58,517 nucleotides of DNA from NCBI GenBank assembly GCA_017552985.1, contig JAFZNO010000044.1, forward strand, positions 1-58,517. The letters run 5' to 3'. Source of the stretch: Lachnospiraceae bacterium. GTDB taxonomy: Bacteria > Bacillota > Clostridia > Lachnospirales > Lachnospiraceae. Of this stretch, positions 8,040 through 16,574 are shown piece by piece (position 1 is the stretch's first letter; each line of letters begins with the position of its first letter). The position numbers and the translations under genes were made by a program. The notes under the pieces are model-generated. The model was not told the origin of the DNA and did not search any database. It worked only from the letters and a program-made list of their open reading frames with translations.

Positions 8040-9200
8040 TTAATCCTCAATGGCGTCAATGGTTTTGATCCTGTGCAGTCCGAACAGTACGGGGATCTGC
8101 AGCACTCCCATCAGAAAGACGTAGGTTCCCAGAATCCTTTGGATATGTCCTCCGTAAACCACGTGTCCGATCAGGCCTTTGGGTTCGATGACCGTTACGT
8201 TCAGAAGATACGCCGTGCCAAGGGAAACCAGAAGTCCCATGACTGCACCAAGTCCAAAGAGGATCATCATCTCCCTCAGCATCATGCCGTAGATCTCCCC
8301 GCGCCCATAACCGATGGATGCGTAGAGGCAATATTCCTTTATGCGGTTTCGCATGAAGGAGACGTACGCCACGAGAACTAAAATTGCCAGGAACGTCATC
8401 ACGATCACGAAAAGCGTCGTCACCACCATGTCTATGGTATCTCCCACGTCCTTGCGATAGGCCTCGTAATATGCCTTTGCGTCCCAAACCTGATCTCCGT
8501 CTCCCAGCGTGATCCCGTTTTCCTTTAAGATCGCCGCCAGATCCGTGGCCGTCTCGTCATTGTAGACAACGATATACCAGCCATTGTTTGTGTAACCGTT
8601 GGGGACTCCCACGGAAACAAGGCTCTTGGACTGAATGGTACCCACGATTCGGAAGGTTTCTCCATATATGTTTTTTTGATACCAGTCGCCCAATTCATAA
8701 CCGCCGTTTTTCATGATGGTCTCATCCACCAGAACGTCTCCGGCATCCTTTGGCATGCTTCCCCGTACAAGCTTCGCTTCCACGTGATCCAGGAATCCCT
8801 GCACCTGCCCTGGCTCCATCAGGGGCATTTCAAAGGAATAGCCTCCCATGACCGCCTGATACGTGCTCGAGATGATCTGGGTGTAAAAGGCATCCTCGAT
8901 TCCCGGATGCTTTTTCAGGCTTTCGACCAGATCCGTCTGTTTCTTGTCATAGGCCGCCAACAGTTCTTCGTTCGTCTCATAATCGTTCCCCTTCAAGCCA
9001 TAAGCCTTGCCGCCCAGGGACGCATAAGAGACTTTTTTCGGCATCTCGGTCATCACCGTCTCAAAGCTTTCCGACGTGGTGATGAGAAGCACGTAGGCCG
9101 CATACATCGCCATAAAGGAAAGCGCCAGCGCCGTGACCAGCACCGCAACCGTCCGTTTATTATTCTTTACGTAAGTCCAAGCCGATAATTTTGATTTCAT
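8040..9200 (-). CDS. FtsX-like ABC transporter permease
   Basis: About 386 residues. One N-terminal helix (about 16-38), an external domain and three C-terminal helices, with NRIKEYCLYASIGYGRGEIY matching the FtsX coupling segment. The start at 9200 (MKSKLSAWTYVKNNKRT) is chosen because AGAGG lies just upstream and because the open frame further upstream runs through a terminator hairpin; this N terminus also matches that of the partner permease (TYVKENKGR). It is the first gene of the operon that runs down to the response regulator at 2342. I see no convincing promoter in 9201-9329. Confidence 0.87.
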   Translation of the reverse strand: MKSKLSAWTYVKNNKRTVAVLVTALALSFMAMYAAYVLLITTSESFETVMTEMPKKVSYASLGGKAYGLKGNDYETNEELLAAYDKKQTDLVESLKKHPGIEDAFYTQIISSTYQAVMGGYSFEMPLMEPGQVQGFLDHVEAKLVRGSMPKDAGDVLVDETIMKNGGYELGDWYQKNIYGETFRIVGTIQSKSLVSVGVPNGYTNNGWYIVVYNDETATDLAAILKENGITLGDGDQVWDAKAYYEAYRKDVGDTIDMVVTTLFVIVMTFLAILVLVAYVSFMRNRIKEYCLYASIGYGRGEIYGMMLREMMILFGLGAVMGLLVSLGTAYLLNVTVIEPKGLIGHVVYGGHIQRILGTYVFLMGVLQIPVLFGLHRIKTIDAIED

Positions 9201-9329
9201 TTCCGTTCCTCTCTTAACTTCCTGCCGCCCTACTTCCCGCACTGCATTACCTCTTCCTTTTTTGCGGGCGTAAGGACGCTGACCTTTCGAACTTGAACTC
9301 ATCTTAGCGCTTTTCCGGATATAAGAAAA

Positions 9330-9374
9330 GTGACCGTGGTCATGATTTTCTTCCAAAACCATGACCACGGTCAC
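9330..9374 (-). terminator. Strong hairpin terminator
   Basis: GTGACCGTGGTCATG (from 9330) pairs with CATGACCACGGTCAC (to 9374), and TTTT/AAAA extends the stem around a short loop. On the minus strand it is followed by TTTTCTTAT. It ends transcription from the 14598-9408 locus before the next operon begins. Confidence 0.8.
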
Positions 9375-9407
9375 GTAACTTGAGTTCACCCTGGCTTATG
9401 ACATTAA

Positions 9408-11019
9408 TTACCTATCGGTTTCACTTATATATAGTCTAACTCTGTTTTGAATAACATTGCACACCTCTTCTGCTGCTTTTTCACCAGCATAAAAGGCTTT
9501 AGCTTCTTCACTCACAATATTCAAAACTATTTGATCCGTCATACCCTCTCCGTCGTCAGTCTCTTCCATTATTTTCATTAAGAGAAGTAAATCTTCTTTG
9601 GCAAACTCCTTTGTCTTCCCATTTTGGGGAACCTTATCTGCTGCATCCATCACTTGTTTCATCTGTTCATCAAAAATGCTCCTTTTGGCTGAAAACCCAT
9701 TTTCAAACTCCTTTTCCCAATCTGATACATAGTATTGCATAAAAGAAAAGGCCAATTCCTTTTCTTTACAGTTACGTAGCATTGCTATTCCGCTTTTTGC
9801 ATGCATGACGTGTCCTTTTTCTCCTGCTTTTGTCGGATAGCCGATCGCACAAACGGCATCCTTTCCAAATACCCTTTGCTTCCATCTCGTAAGATCCGTA
9901 AAATCTGTAATACTGATCAAAGCAGCCATTATCTTACCCGTATCATACGCTTCCAACACTTGATTTCCTACCAGATTATCCGGATTCAAATACTCCTTTT
10001 TCGTTAATTCTAATAACCCCAAAAGCAGGTCCTAAAACAATCATACATTCGTTTCTGTTTTCTACACAATAAATTGTAATCATTCCGCTTGCGGACATCC
10101 CACAATAACGGATGCAATCGGAAAAAATATCCTCATCAATCCAGGAGCACAATTCAGCCCAACTGTTTTCCATTTCTGAAAACATAAATAATTTAGTATC
10201 ATTCCATACTAATACTTTGCCTTCTCCGGCGATTGCGAGGTTGTAAAAATCATCCCGGACTGCCATGATTTGTATCAATTTATTTCCAACAAGCTTTTTT
10301 AGATTTGTTCCCGCCTCTCCTAATTCGATGAAATAGAATCCTTCTCCCCGATCACCACATAAAGCAAGCAACATATTTCCCAATTCTTGCTTACCACAAA
10401 ACTTACCATGAGAGTTAAAAAAATAGAGTGTACCAGAAGAATGAAGTGCTATATTTTCTTTCCCGTCTACGGCAAGCGTTCCTGGAACTATTTGTTGATC
10501 CAATAACGTTTGAATTAAAAGCTTGCCGTTCGCATTGATTTTAAAAAGCGAGTACCGGTTTTCCAACCCAAACAGTGTTTCCGAACTCATCATAGTGCAC
10601 CAAACATCACCTGCCACAGTTACCACTGCTTCCAGGATATATCCGTCAGTTTCAAAAAGACACTCTTCAGATGATATTGCACTATCTGAAATCTTTTGCT
10701 TCCAGATTTTTGTTTTAACTCTTAACAGACTATAATCCTCAAACTCTTCATCATAATCTTCCCAGGTTATTTTGTGACCATCATAAATATATTCTCTCTC
10801 AAACGTATACAGGCAATCCCTGTCACATATCCAGTCTGCATCTAAAATCCAATCCCGGGTGTTCTCTTCATACCGCCTTCCAGTATATTTTATCTGGCTT
10901 TCCCAGACTTTCTCTTCCTTCTTAACTACTGTAACTCCTTCCCCCTTACTACATGCTGCTAATATGAAACATGTCATGAACGCGATCAGCAACCTAGTGA
11001 AGTATACGCCAGACTTCAT
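9408..11019 (-). pseudogene. Decayed extracellular solute-binding lipoprotein
   Basis: Two overlapping frames together look like one broken gene. The first (from 11019, MKSGVYFTRLLIAF, stop 9976) encodes a lipoprotein with lipobox LAAC and about 330 residues of propeller-like sequence, ending soon after CMIVLGPAFG. The second, a different frame open from a TTG at 10022 to 9408, encodes what looks like the C-terminal half of a sugar-type solute-binding domain (AMLRNCKEKELAFSFMQYYVSDW). The middle of a binding domain, around 200 residues, is absent between them. I infer an internal deletion with a frame change near 10000-10030. AGGAGGGG lies about 14 bases before 11019. It is the last gene of the AT-rich locus and ends at the 9330-9374 terminator. 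The family assignment is from general likeness only. Confidence 0.55.
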
Positions 11020-11057
11020 AAATAGTGTTTCTTCCCCTCCTGCATTCATACCTCTTG

Positions 11058-12182
11058 TTAAGCTGCCTCAATGTTTGCCTGCGTAGGCTCTGTTTTCATC
11101 AATTTTATGAGCCGTAAACCAAATAAAGCCGTTTGTAAAAATATCGCCAACAATATGGCAAACACAATGATTAGTAAAATTTGATACAAAAAATAGTTGC
11201 CCACTGGCATATACCCAATTACGGTCATTTCTATGAAGGTCGCCAAAGTAGCCGCTATCAAAATAATCGTTCCGGACTCTTTCATTACGGACCAAAGGAT
11301 ACTGAAAAAACCACAGCCAAGCATTCTTTTGATCAATAATTCACGCTTTCGCCTTGCAAACCAAACCTCTGAAATAAAATACAGACTATAAATACCCAAA
11401 ATCAGCATCGCGAAGTAAAAATGCTTCATTCTCGAGGACATATAACGTTGAACCAAGGTAAAGCTCTCTTCATAATTCCATGATTTATCAAGATTTCCAA
11501 TTCTTTCTATAAATATATTTTCAAAGCTCACAATTTCATTTTGAAATGGTTTTTTGCTTTCTATAATAAAACCATATGCACACTCTTCGTCATTTTCATA
11601 AATTGGCTGGCATACGGACAGGATACTGTTTTTGTGTTCTTCATCCAAATTCTTCCAATTTACGTGAACTTCCTGCGCCACGTATTCGCGTTCATTGATT
11701 ACTTGATACGCAATGTATTCCATTCCATTTATTTCAATGTAATCTGCTCCATTCCCGTGATATATCTCTTTTTTTAGCTGTCCTTCCACAAGAACGGCAT
11801 TCGGAGTCCCATTCCACTCATTAAGATTAATCCCCTTTTCCTTTGCCATCGCCTCCGCAGAAAAATAAAGGATTGCACCTTTAACGTCCAAAACATCCCC
11901 CACCATAACCGTTAGGTCTCTAGCCATGCAATTATCTCCGGCACCTTCAAATATGTCACAAATCTCATCAAATTGTTCTTTCGTCCACGCACCAAGCGGC
12001 AAATACTCTTTATGATAAGAATAAATAAGCTTTATGGCATTTTTATATGCAAAATCAGCCCTAATTAGGCTCATGCACAAAAAGAACAAAAGTGTAAGTC
12101 CAACCATCAATAAAATTGAATCATAATATTTTTGAGTCAACTCCGACAGGGAACTACAAAACCGTTGCTTATTCTGTTTCAC
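11058..12182 (-). CDS. Permease-like membrane protein of an ABC locus
   Basis: 374 residues, GTG start with GGAG 7 bases upstream. One helix near the N terminus (about 22-42), an external domain of roughly 210 residues, then three helices (about 255-275, 300-320, 330-355), so it has the FtsX-type layout although conserved motifs are weak. RRKRELLIKRMLGCGFFSIL resembles the coupling segment of such permeases. It lies 22 bp after the ATPase gene at 12205 and is probably the second permease of that transporter. The assignment rests on topology and context. Confidence 0.7.
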   Translation of the reverse strand: MKQNKQRFCSSLSELTQKYYDSILLMVGLTLLFFLCMSLIRADFAYKNAIKLIYSYHKEYLPLGAWTKEQFDEICDIFEGAGDNCMARDLTVMVGDVLDVKGAILYFSAEAMAKEKGINLNEWNGTPNAVLVEGQLKKEIYHGNGADYIEINGMEYIAYQVINEREYVAQEVHVNWKNLDEEHKNSILSVCQPIYENDEECAYGFIIESKKPFQNEIVSFENIFIERIGNLDKSWNYEESFTLVQRYMSSRMKHFYFAMLILGIYSLYFISEVWFARRKRELLIKRMLGCGFFSILWSVMKESGTIILIAATLATFIEMTVIGYMPVGNYFLYQILLIIVFAILLAIFLQTALFGLRLIKLMKTEPTQANIEAA

Positions 12183-12204
12183 GTTAATTCTCCATTATTT
12201 GGGA

Positions 12205-12861
12205 TTATTGTTGCAAAACTCCGTCCTCCATTCGGACAATACGCTTGCAACACTTAGCGACCTCATCATCATGCGTAGCTATGATAATTGTTTTTCCTTC
12301 CATATTTAGCTTACAAAATAAATCCATAATCTCCTTGGTAGTCTTACTGTCAAGTGCACCTGTTGGCTCATCACATAAAAGCAAACTGCAACCCGTCATC
12401 AGCGCCCTGCCAATCGCACAACGCTGTTGCTGTCCGCCAGACAAATTCAACGGCAAACTTTTCGCCCGTTCCGCAAGTCCCAATTGTTCCAAACAATCCA
12501 TGATTCTTTTCTTATAATGCCTTTGATTTCTTGCGAGCAATGGAATTTCCAAATTTTCATATACCGTTTGTCTGTTTAACAATGCAAAATTTTGAAAAAC
12601 AAAACCAATATGGTTTTTACGAAACAGATGTAACTTATGCGGACCAAAAGATGCTATGTCTTCATCTTCAAAATAGTAATGCCCTGACGTTAGCCGATCC
12701 ATCCCTCCTAGAATATTCAAAAGCGTACTTTTGCCACAACCGCTCGTTCCCATCACGGCCACCATCTCGCCTGCCTGAATTGTCATAGACGTATGGTTTA
12801 ATGCTAAAATCTCATTACTTTGACTATTATACTTTTTTGTAGCATCGACCAATTTTATCAT
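12205..12861 (-). CDS. ABC transporter ATP-binding protein, MacB/bacteriocin-export type
   Basis: 218 residues with Walker A GTSGCGKST, Q-loop and following segment IGFVFQNFALLNRQTVYENL, signature LSGGQQQRCAIGRAL, Walker B SLLLCDEPTGALD and switch THDDE. The segment around FQNFALL resembles ATPases described next to lactococcin-972-type bacteriocins, but this likeness is from memory and not tested. GAGG lies 8 bases before the start, and the gene is 4 bp after the permease gene at 12866. The pair of flanking permease genes completes the transporter. Confidence 0.9.
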   Translation of the reverse strand: MIKLVDATKKYNSQSNEILALNHTSMTIQAGEMVAVMGTSGCGKSTLLNILGGMDRLTSGHYYFEDEDIASFGPHKLHLFRKNHIGFVFQNFALLNRQTVYENLEIPLLARNQRHYKKRIMDCLEQLGLAERAKSLPLNLSGGQQQRCAIGRALMTGCSLLLCDEPTGALDSKTTKEIMDLFCKLNMEGKTIIIATHDDEVAKCCKRIVRMEDGVLQQ

Positions 12862-12865
12862 GTCA

Positions 12866-14143
12866 TCATCCTCTGTTATCCAACAATAATTCTGACGGCT
12901 TGCTGTTTTGTATAATAAGAATCGGTATCACGGCAGATAGAAAAAAAAGAATCGTCGATAATGCCAGCATTTCTGGAAGCGCGTAGCCGTTAAGCCATCG
13001 AAAAATACTTTGATTATAAGCTCCCGCGTTGGAATATTGTCTATTGCAATACCATTTCAATACCAACCATGCGCAACCCGTTCCCGCTACAAATTCAGCC
13101 ATGATTTGAAACAGCCATACCCTTATCACGTCTGTTTTTGTCATACCAAACGCAATGTAAATGCCCATGATTTGCTTATTCGAAATGATTCGCATAATGA
13201 TAATGCACAGATTCACGATTAAGCAGACAATTAAAAGAGTCCGATACAACTCCCTGTCAACCATTTCAACGTCGCGATTGTAAATCTTTTGCAATACAAA
13301 TCCATCCTGCAAGGATGCAAAATCGACGGAAAGGTTCAATTCCTTTGCCCTCTTTTCTAGGAAAGATCTCGCCTCATCTAATCCTACCCCTTCCGATACA
13401 TTAAAAATCCACGCCGTATCTTTATTCCCATCCGTCACGCCTGGTTCCATTACAATCATCACCAATCCATCTAAACACACAATTGATTGCGAACCATTTC
13501 CCTCTCCTAATGTTTTTACCTCATCTGCCAGGATGTGTTGTCCTTTTTCCAAGAACCCTATAACTTCATATTCCTTTTGATGCCCACCTTTCGACGTCTC
13601 TACGTATACGGTACCAAGAGGAATGTTTTTGAACTCAGCTCCTAAATAAATACCTTGCCAATCCGGATTTTTCCATTTTTCTTCGGGTATGTCCACTTGC
13701 CTCGAAAACTGCAAATTGCAAATTTCTAATGCCGTCCTATCGATAAAACAACTCATCACAATATCATCTCGATAGATCCCTCCCCCATCTGGAAAAACAT
13801 CTGGAAAGGTATGTTGTATTTTAGCAAGATCAACCTCCCAAATCTTGCCCCCGAAAACCCAAGTCCCAATACCCTTGATCTTTCCGGAGGCCATGGCTTC
13901 CTTCTTTAACTGGAGTGCTTCCTTCTTGTCATAATCAAGCATGCGCATTAATCCGGTTCCTGCCATTCCGCTTGTCAGCACGGCATTACACTCCCGCTTC
14001 ACTATTTCGTAATCATTTAGGAAGAGACGATAATACCCCACGCAAAAGATACTAATTCCAATCATCAAGACCGAAAAGAGAAATCTGTTTTGGGGACGAA
14101 TGATATGCCTAAGCGCAATTCGCAACACATATTTTGAATTCAT
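12866..14143 (-). CDS. FtsX-like ABC transporter permease
   Basis: 425 residues. One N-terminal helix (about 20-42), a large external domain of roughly 240 residues, then three C-terminal helices (about 300-320, 345-365, 395-415). SNKQIMGIYIAFGMTKTDVIRVW matches the FtsX coupling loop. GGAG lies 6 bases upstream of the ATG. It follows the small secreted protein gene by 15 bp and precedes the ATPase gene, so all are probably cotranscribed. The base composition is clearly richer in A and T than that of the operon at 2-9 kb. Confidence 0.85.
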   Translation of the reverse strand: MNSKYVLRIALRHIIRPQNRFLFSVLMIGISIFCVGYYRLFLNDYEIVKRECNAVLTSGMAGTGLMRMLDYDKKEALQLKKEAMASGKIKGIGTWVFGGKIWEVDLAKIQHTFPDVFPDGGGIYRDDIVMSCFIDRTALEICNLQFSRQVDIPEEKWKNPDWQGIYLGAEFKNIPLGTVYVETSKGGHQKEYEVIGFLEKGQHILADEVKTLGEGNGSQSIVCLDGLVMIVMEPGVTDGNKDTAWIFNVSEGVGLDEARSFLEKRAKELNLSVDFASLQDGFVLQKIYNRDVEMVDRELYRTLLIVCLIVNLCIIIMRIISNKQIMGIYIAFGMTKTDVIRVWLFQIMAEFVAGTGCAWLVLKWYCNRQYSNAGAYNQSIFRWLNGYALPEMLALSTILFFLSAVIPILIIQNSKPSELLLDNRG

Positions 14144-14158
14144 GACATTCTCCGTAAT

Positions 14159-14598
14159 TTATCTGGTTTTCGCAGTTATGTCAATATCACATTTGCCAGC
14201 CGCATATATATTAACATGAGAAGATATGGTAGTTAAAAAAAATTTAAACTCTTTCTTAAATTCATCATCATGCGCGTAATCACCCCGGTTTTTAACCAAA
14301 CGGCATGTAATATCTCCATTCGATGACCCACCTTTAATAGTCGTACTGCCTTTTTTGAATTCGTAGTAAGGACTACTGGTTGGATTATAATCCATAAATT
14401 CCTGAATTCCGTATACGTCAAATGACCATGCCATTTCCGTTCCATCTACGGTTACACAAACGCCAGCCGTCACCTTTTTATTCGAAATATAGTTGATAGA
14501 TCCACTGCCTGAAGCGTAATCTGTGCCAGCCATAACACTGGTGCCAATCATTAATACCATAACGGAAACAATCGTCAGAAAACATAATGCTTTTTCAT
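14159..14598 (-). pseudogene. Small secreted protein, frameshifted in the signal peptide
   Basis: The mature part (from about 14520 to 14159) is about 120 residues beginning AGTDYASGSGS, with two Cys, and matches no family I know. A well-formed ribosome site (GGAGGGG) and ATG at 14598 start the gene, but after ATG and five A the frame hits TGA within eight codons. With one more A the sequence would read MKKALCFLTIVSVMVLMIG, a perfect signal peptide that continues in frame into the body. In the present sequence the first in-frame ATG is at 14560, which leaves a truncated signal. This can be a real deletion, a phase-variable run or a sequencing error. It is the first gene of the ABC locus, so it may have been the exported or protective product. 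Confidence 0.6.
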
Positions 14599-14642
14599 AC
14601 TAATACCCCTCCTATTTTTGTTATATACATCACGATATCTAC

Positions 14643-14670
14643 GTTATCACATCCAACTGGAAACTGTCAA
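14643..14670 (-). promoter_or_regulatory. Probable promoter of the 14598-9408 locus
   Basis: On the minus strand, TTGACA (14665-14670) and GATAAC (14643-14648) are 16 bp apart, about 45 bases before the start codon at 14598. The -35 box is perfect and the -10 box matches four of six positions. Confidence 0.55.
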
Positions 14671-14753
14671 TGCGACAATTGACTTTTTCGACTAATTTTG
14701 GGGTTCATTCCGGAAACTGCATGTGAAAGAGTACCATGCATAAACCATCGTCA

Positions 14754-14782
14754 TTGATTTACGAAAACTATCGTGATAGAAT
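14754..14782 (+). promoter_or_regulatory. Probable promoter of the ABC-class ATPase gene
   Basis: TTGATT (14754-14759) and TAGAAT (14777-14782) are separated by 17 bp and lie 40 bases before the ATG at 14822. It is divergent from the promoter at 14643-14670. Confidence 0.5.
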
Positions 14783-14821
14783 AAACACGGTATCTAAAGC
14801 AATCAGAAAAGAGGATTTATC

Positions 14822-16555
14822 ATGAGAAGATTGGAACAGCTCCTTCGTGAGAATGATCATAAGCCATATCCGGCATACAAAAGCTTAAAGGGCCGTTATA
14901 TGTTTCAGGGCTACATGCTCTCCATCGATCACGTGCAGGGTGATCCCTTCGCGGCGCCCTCGTCCTTAAGCATCCACGTGGCGGCAAACCAGCACGGTCT
15001 TCCCAAGGAGTTTTACGCAGAGCCCCATCGCCGCGTCATGCTGCAGGACTTCCTTCTTCGCGGCTTTTATAAGGAGCTTGGGCGCTTTAGCCATAAGGCA
15101 GGCGGCTCCGGAAAATCAGGGACCCTCTCCGTCAGTTCCTGCGGACAGGAGGTCCTGGAGCGTTCCGCCCTGACCATCAACCCCAACGATGGAAGCCTCG
15201 TGCTCCGTTTCTCCGCGGGTTTTCCTGCCGCAGGACGCACGACCCTGGCAATGGAGCTGAAGAAAATGCTCTTTGAGTACGTGCCAGCGTGCGCGGCAAA
15301 AGCGCTTCGCTACGCCGCCATAGACAAAACCGAGATTCAAAGGTGGATCGCCCTCTCAGACGACCAGAAGGCCATCCGTGAACAGCTTGCCGGTAAAGGG
15401 CTCGTCGCATTTGTGGCAGACGGCGCCATTCTGCCCAGAAAGAGCGGGGTGGACGACAGACCCATGCAAGGCGCCGTTGCATTCGTAAGTCCTTCTGAAG
15501 ATGCCGTGACTCTCTCCCTGCCTGGCGGACGGACCATCACCGGTCTTGGCATCAGAAAGGGCATCACTCTCATCGTTGGCGGCGGCTATCACGGCAAATC
15601 CACGCTCCTAAAGGCCCTAGAGCGCGGCGTCTATAACCACGTGCCCGGGGACGGACGCGAGTACGTCATCACGGAAGACACGGCGATGAAGCTTCGCAGC
15701 GAGGACGGCCGAAGCGTAAAGCAGGTCGACGTCAGCGCCTTCATCCGAAACCTTCCCAGCAAGCGCGACACCAAGTGCTTTTCCACCGAGGACGCCAGCG
15801 GCAGCACCTCGCAGGCTGCCTGCACCGTGGAAGCCATCCTCTCCGGCAGCAAGACCCTGCTCATCGACGAGGATACCAGCGCCACGAATTTTATGGTGCG
15901 GGACGCATTGATGCAAAAGGTCATTCATTCCGGTGAGGAACCCATCATTCCGTTCCTTTCGAGAATGCGCCAGCTCTATGAAGAATTGGGAATTTCTACG
16001 ATCCTGGTTGCCGGAAGCTCCGGTGCCTTCTTCGAGGTTTCCGACCTGATCCTGCAAATGAAGGAATACAAGCCCTTCGACGTTACCATAAAAGCAAAAG
16101 AAGCCGCCGAAGCAACTTCCGATAAAATAGAAACACCTGATAAATTAGTGATTTCCGCGGATCAGCGCATCCCCTCCCCCAACCGTGAGGTGACGGAAAG
16201 CCGGAAGGTCAAGGTGCGCGGAAACGGCACGGACGCCGTCTCCATTAATCATGAATCCGTGGAGTTACGCTTTGTGGAGCAGGTCGTGGACAATGAACAG
16301 ACCAATCTCCTTGGCGCCTTGCTCCGCACGCTGGAGGAACAGTATTTTAACGGCAGGGATCCTCTGCCCAAATGCGTGAATACATTGTACGACAGGCTTT
16401 CAAAACAAGGCTTCGCGGCCTGCACCCAAGGCGGTCGCGGCGACGACGGCCGCGGCAATGCATCCGGTTCCATCCCCGGAAACCTCGCCATGGTGCGCCC
16501 ACAGGAGCTCTGGGCCATGGTAAACCGCTACAGAGGATTAAGGCTGGGAAGATAA
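14822..16555 (+). CDS. Predicted ATPase of the ABC class
   Basis: 577 residues, the typical length of the family of stand-alone 'ABC-class' P-loop ATPases, whose cellular role is not established. Seen: Walker A-like GGGYHGKSTLLKALERGVYNH (about 252-272), SGSTSQAA as a signature-like segment, Walker B-like TLLIDEDTSATNFM, and ILVAGSSGAF near the switch position. A low-complexity linker rich in Ala, Lys and Glu (about 420-450) precedes the C-terminal part. AGAGG lies just before the ATG. It is a single-gene unit with its own promoter and a terminator that overlaps its stop. A stretch of 27 bases in the linker region recurs at 23240-23266. Confidence 0.88.
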   Translation: MRRLEQLLRENDHKPYPAYKSLKGRYMFQGYMLSIDHVQGDPFAAPSSLSIHVAANQHGLPKEFYAEPHRRVMLQDFLLRGFYKELGRFSHKAGGSGKSGTLSVSSCGQEVLERSALTINPNDGSLVLRFSAGFPAAGRTTLAMELKKMLFEYVPACAAKALRYAAIDKTEIQRWIALSDDQKAIREQLAGKGLVAFVADGAILPRKSGVDDRPMQGAVAFVSPSEDAVTLSLPGGRTITGLGIRKGITLIVGGGYHGKSTLLKALERGVYNHVPGDGREYVITEDTAMKLRSEDGRSVKQVDVSAFIRNLPSKRDTKCFSTEDASGSTSQAACTVEAILSGSKTLLIDEDTSATNFMVRDALMQKVIHSGEEPIIPFLSRMRQLYEELGISTILVAGSSGAFFEVSDLILQMKEYKPFDVTIKAKEAAEATSDKIETPDKLVISADQRIPSPNREVTESRKVKVRGNGTDAVSINHESVELRFVEQVVDNEQTNLLGALLRTLEEQYFNGRDPLPKCVNTLYDRLSKQGFAACTQGGRGDDGRGNASGSIPGNLAMVRPQELWAMVNRYRGLRLGR

Positions 16556-16570
16556 CTTCCCAGCTTTTTT
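16543..16570 (+). terminator. Rho-independent terminator overlapping the stop codon
   Basis: GCTGGGAAG (16543-16551) and CTTCCCAGC (16556-16564) form a 9-bp stem with loop ATAA, followed by six T. The TAA stop of the ATPase gene lies in the loop region. Confidence 0.88.
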
Positions 16571-16574
16571 CGAG

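Noticed and set aside
9201-9389. N-terminal extension of the first permease up to 9389
   Set aside because: The extension reads through the strong terminator hairpin at 9330-9374 and lacks FtsX similarity; the start at 9200 has a ribosome site and matches the partner permease.
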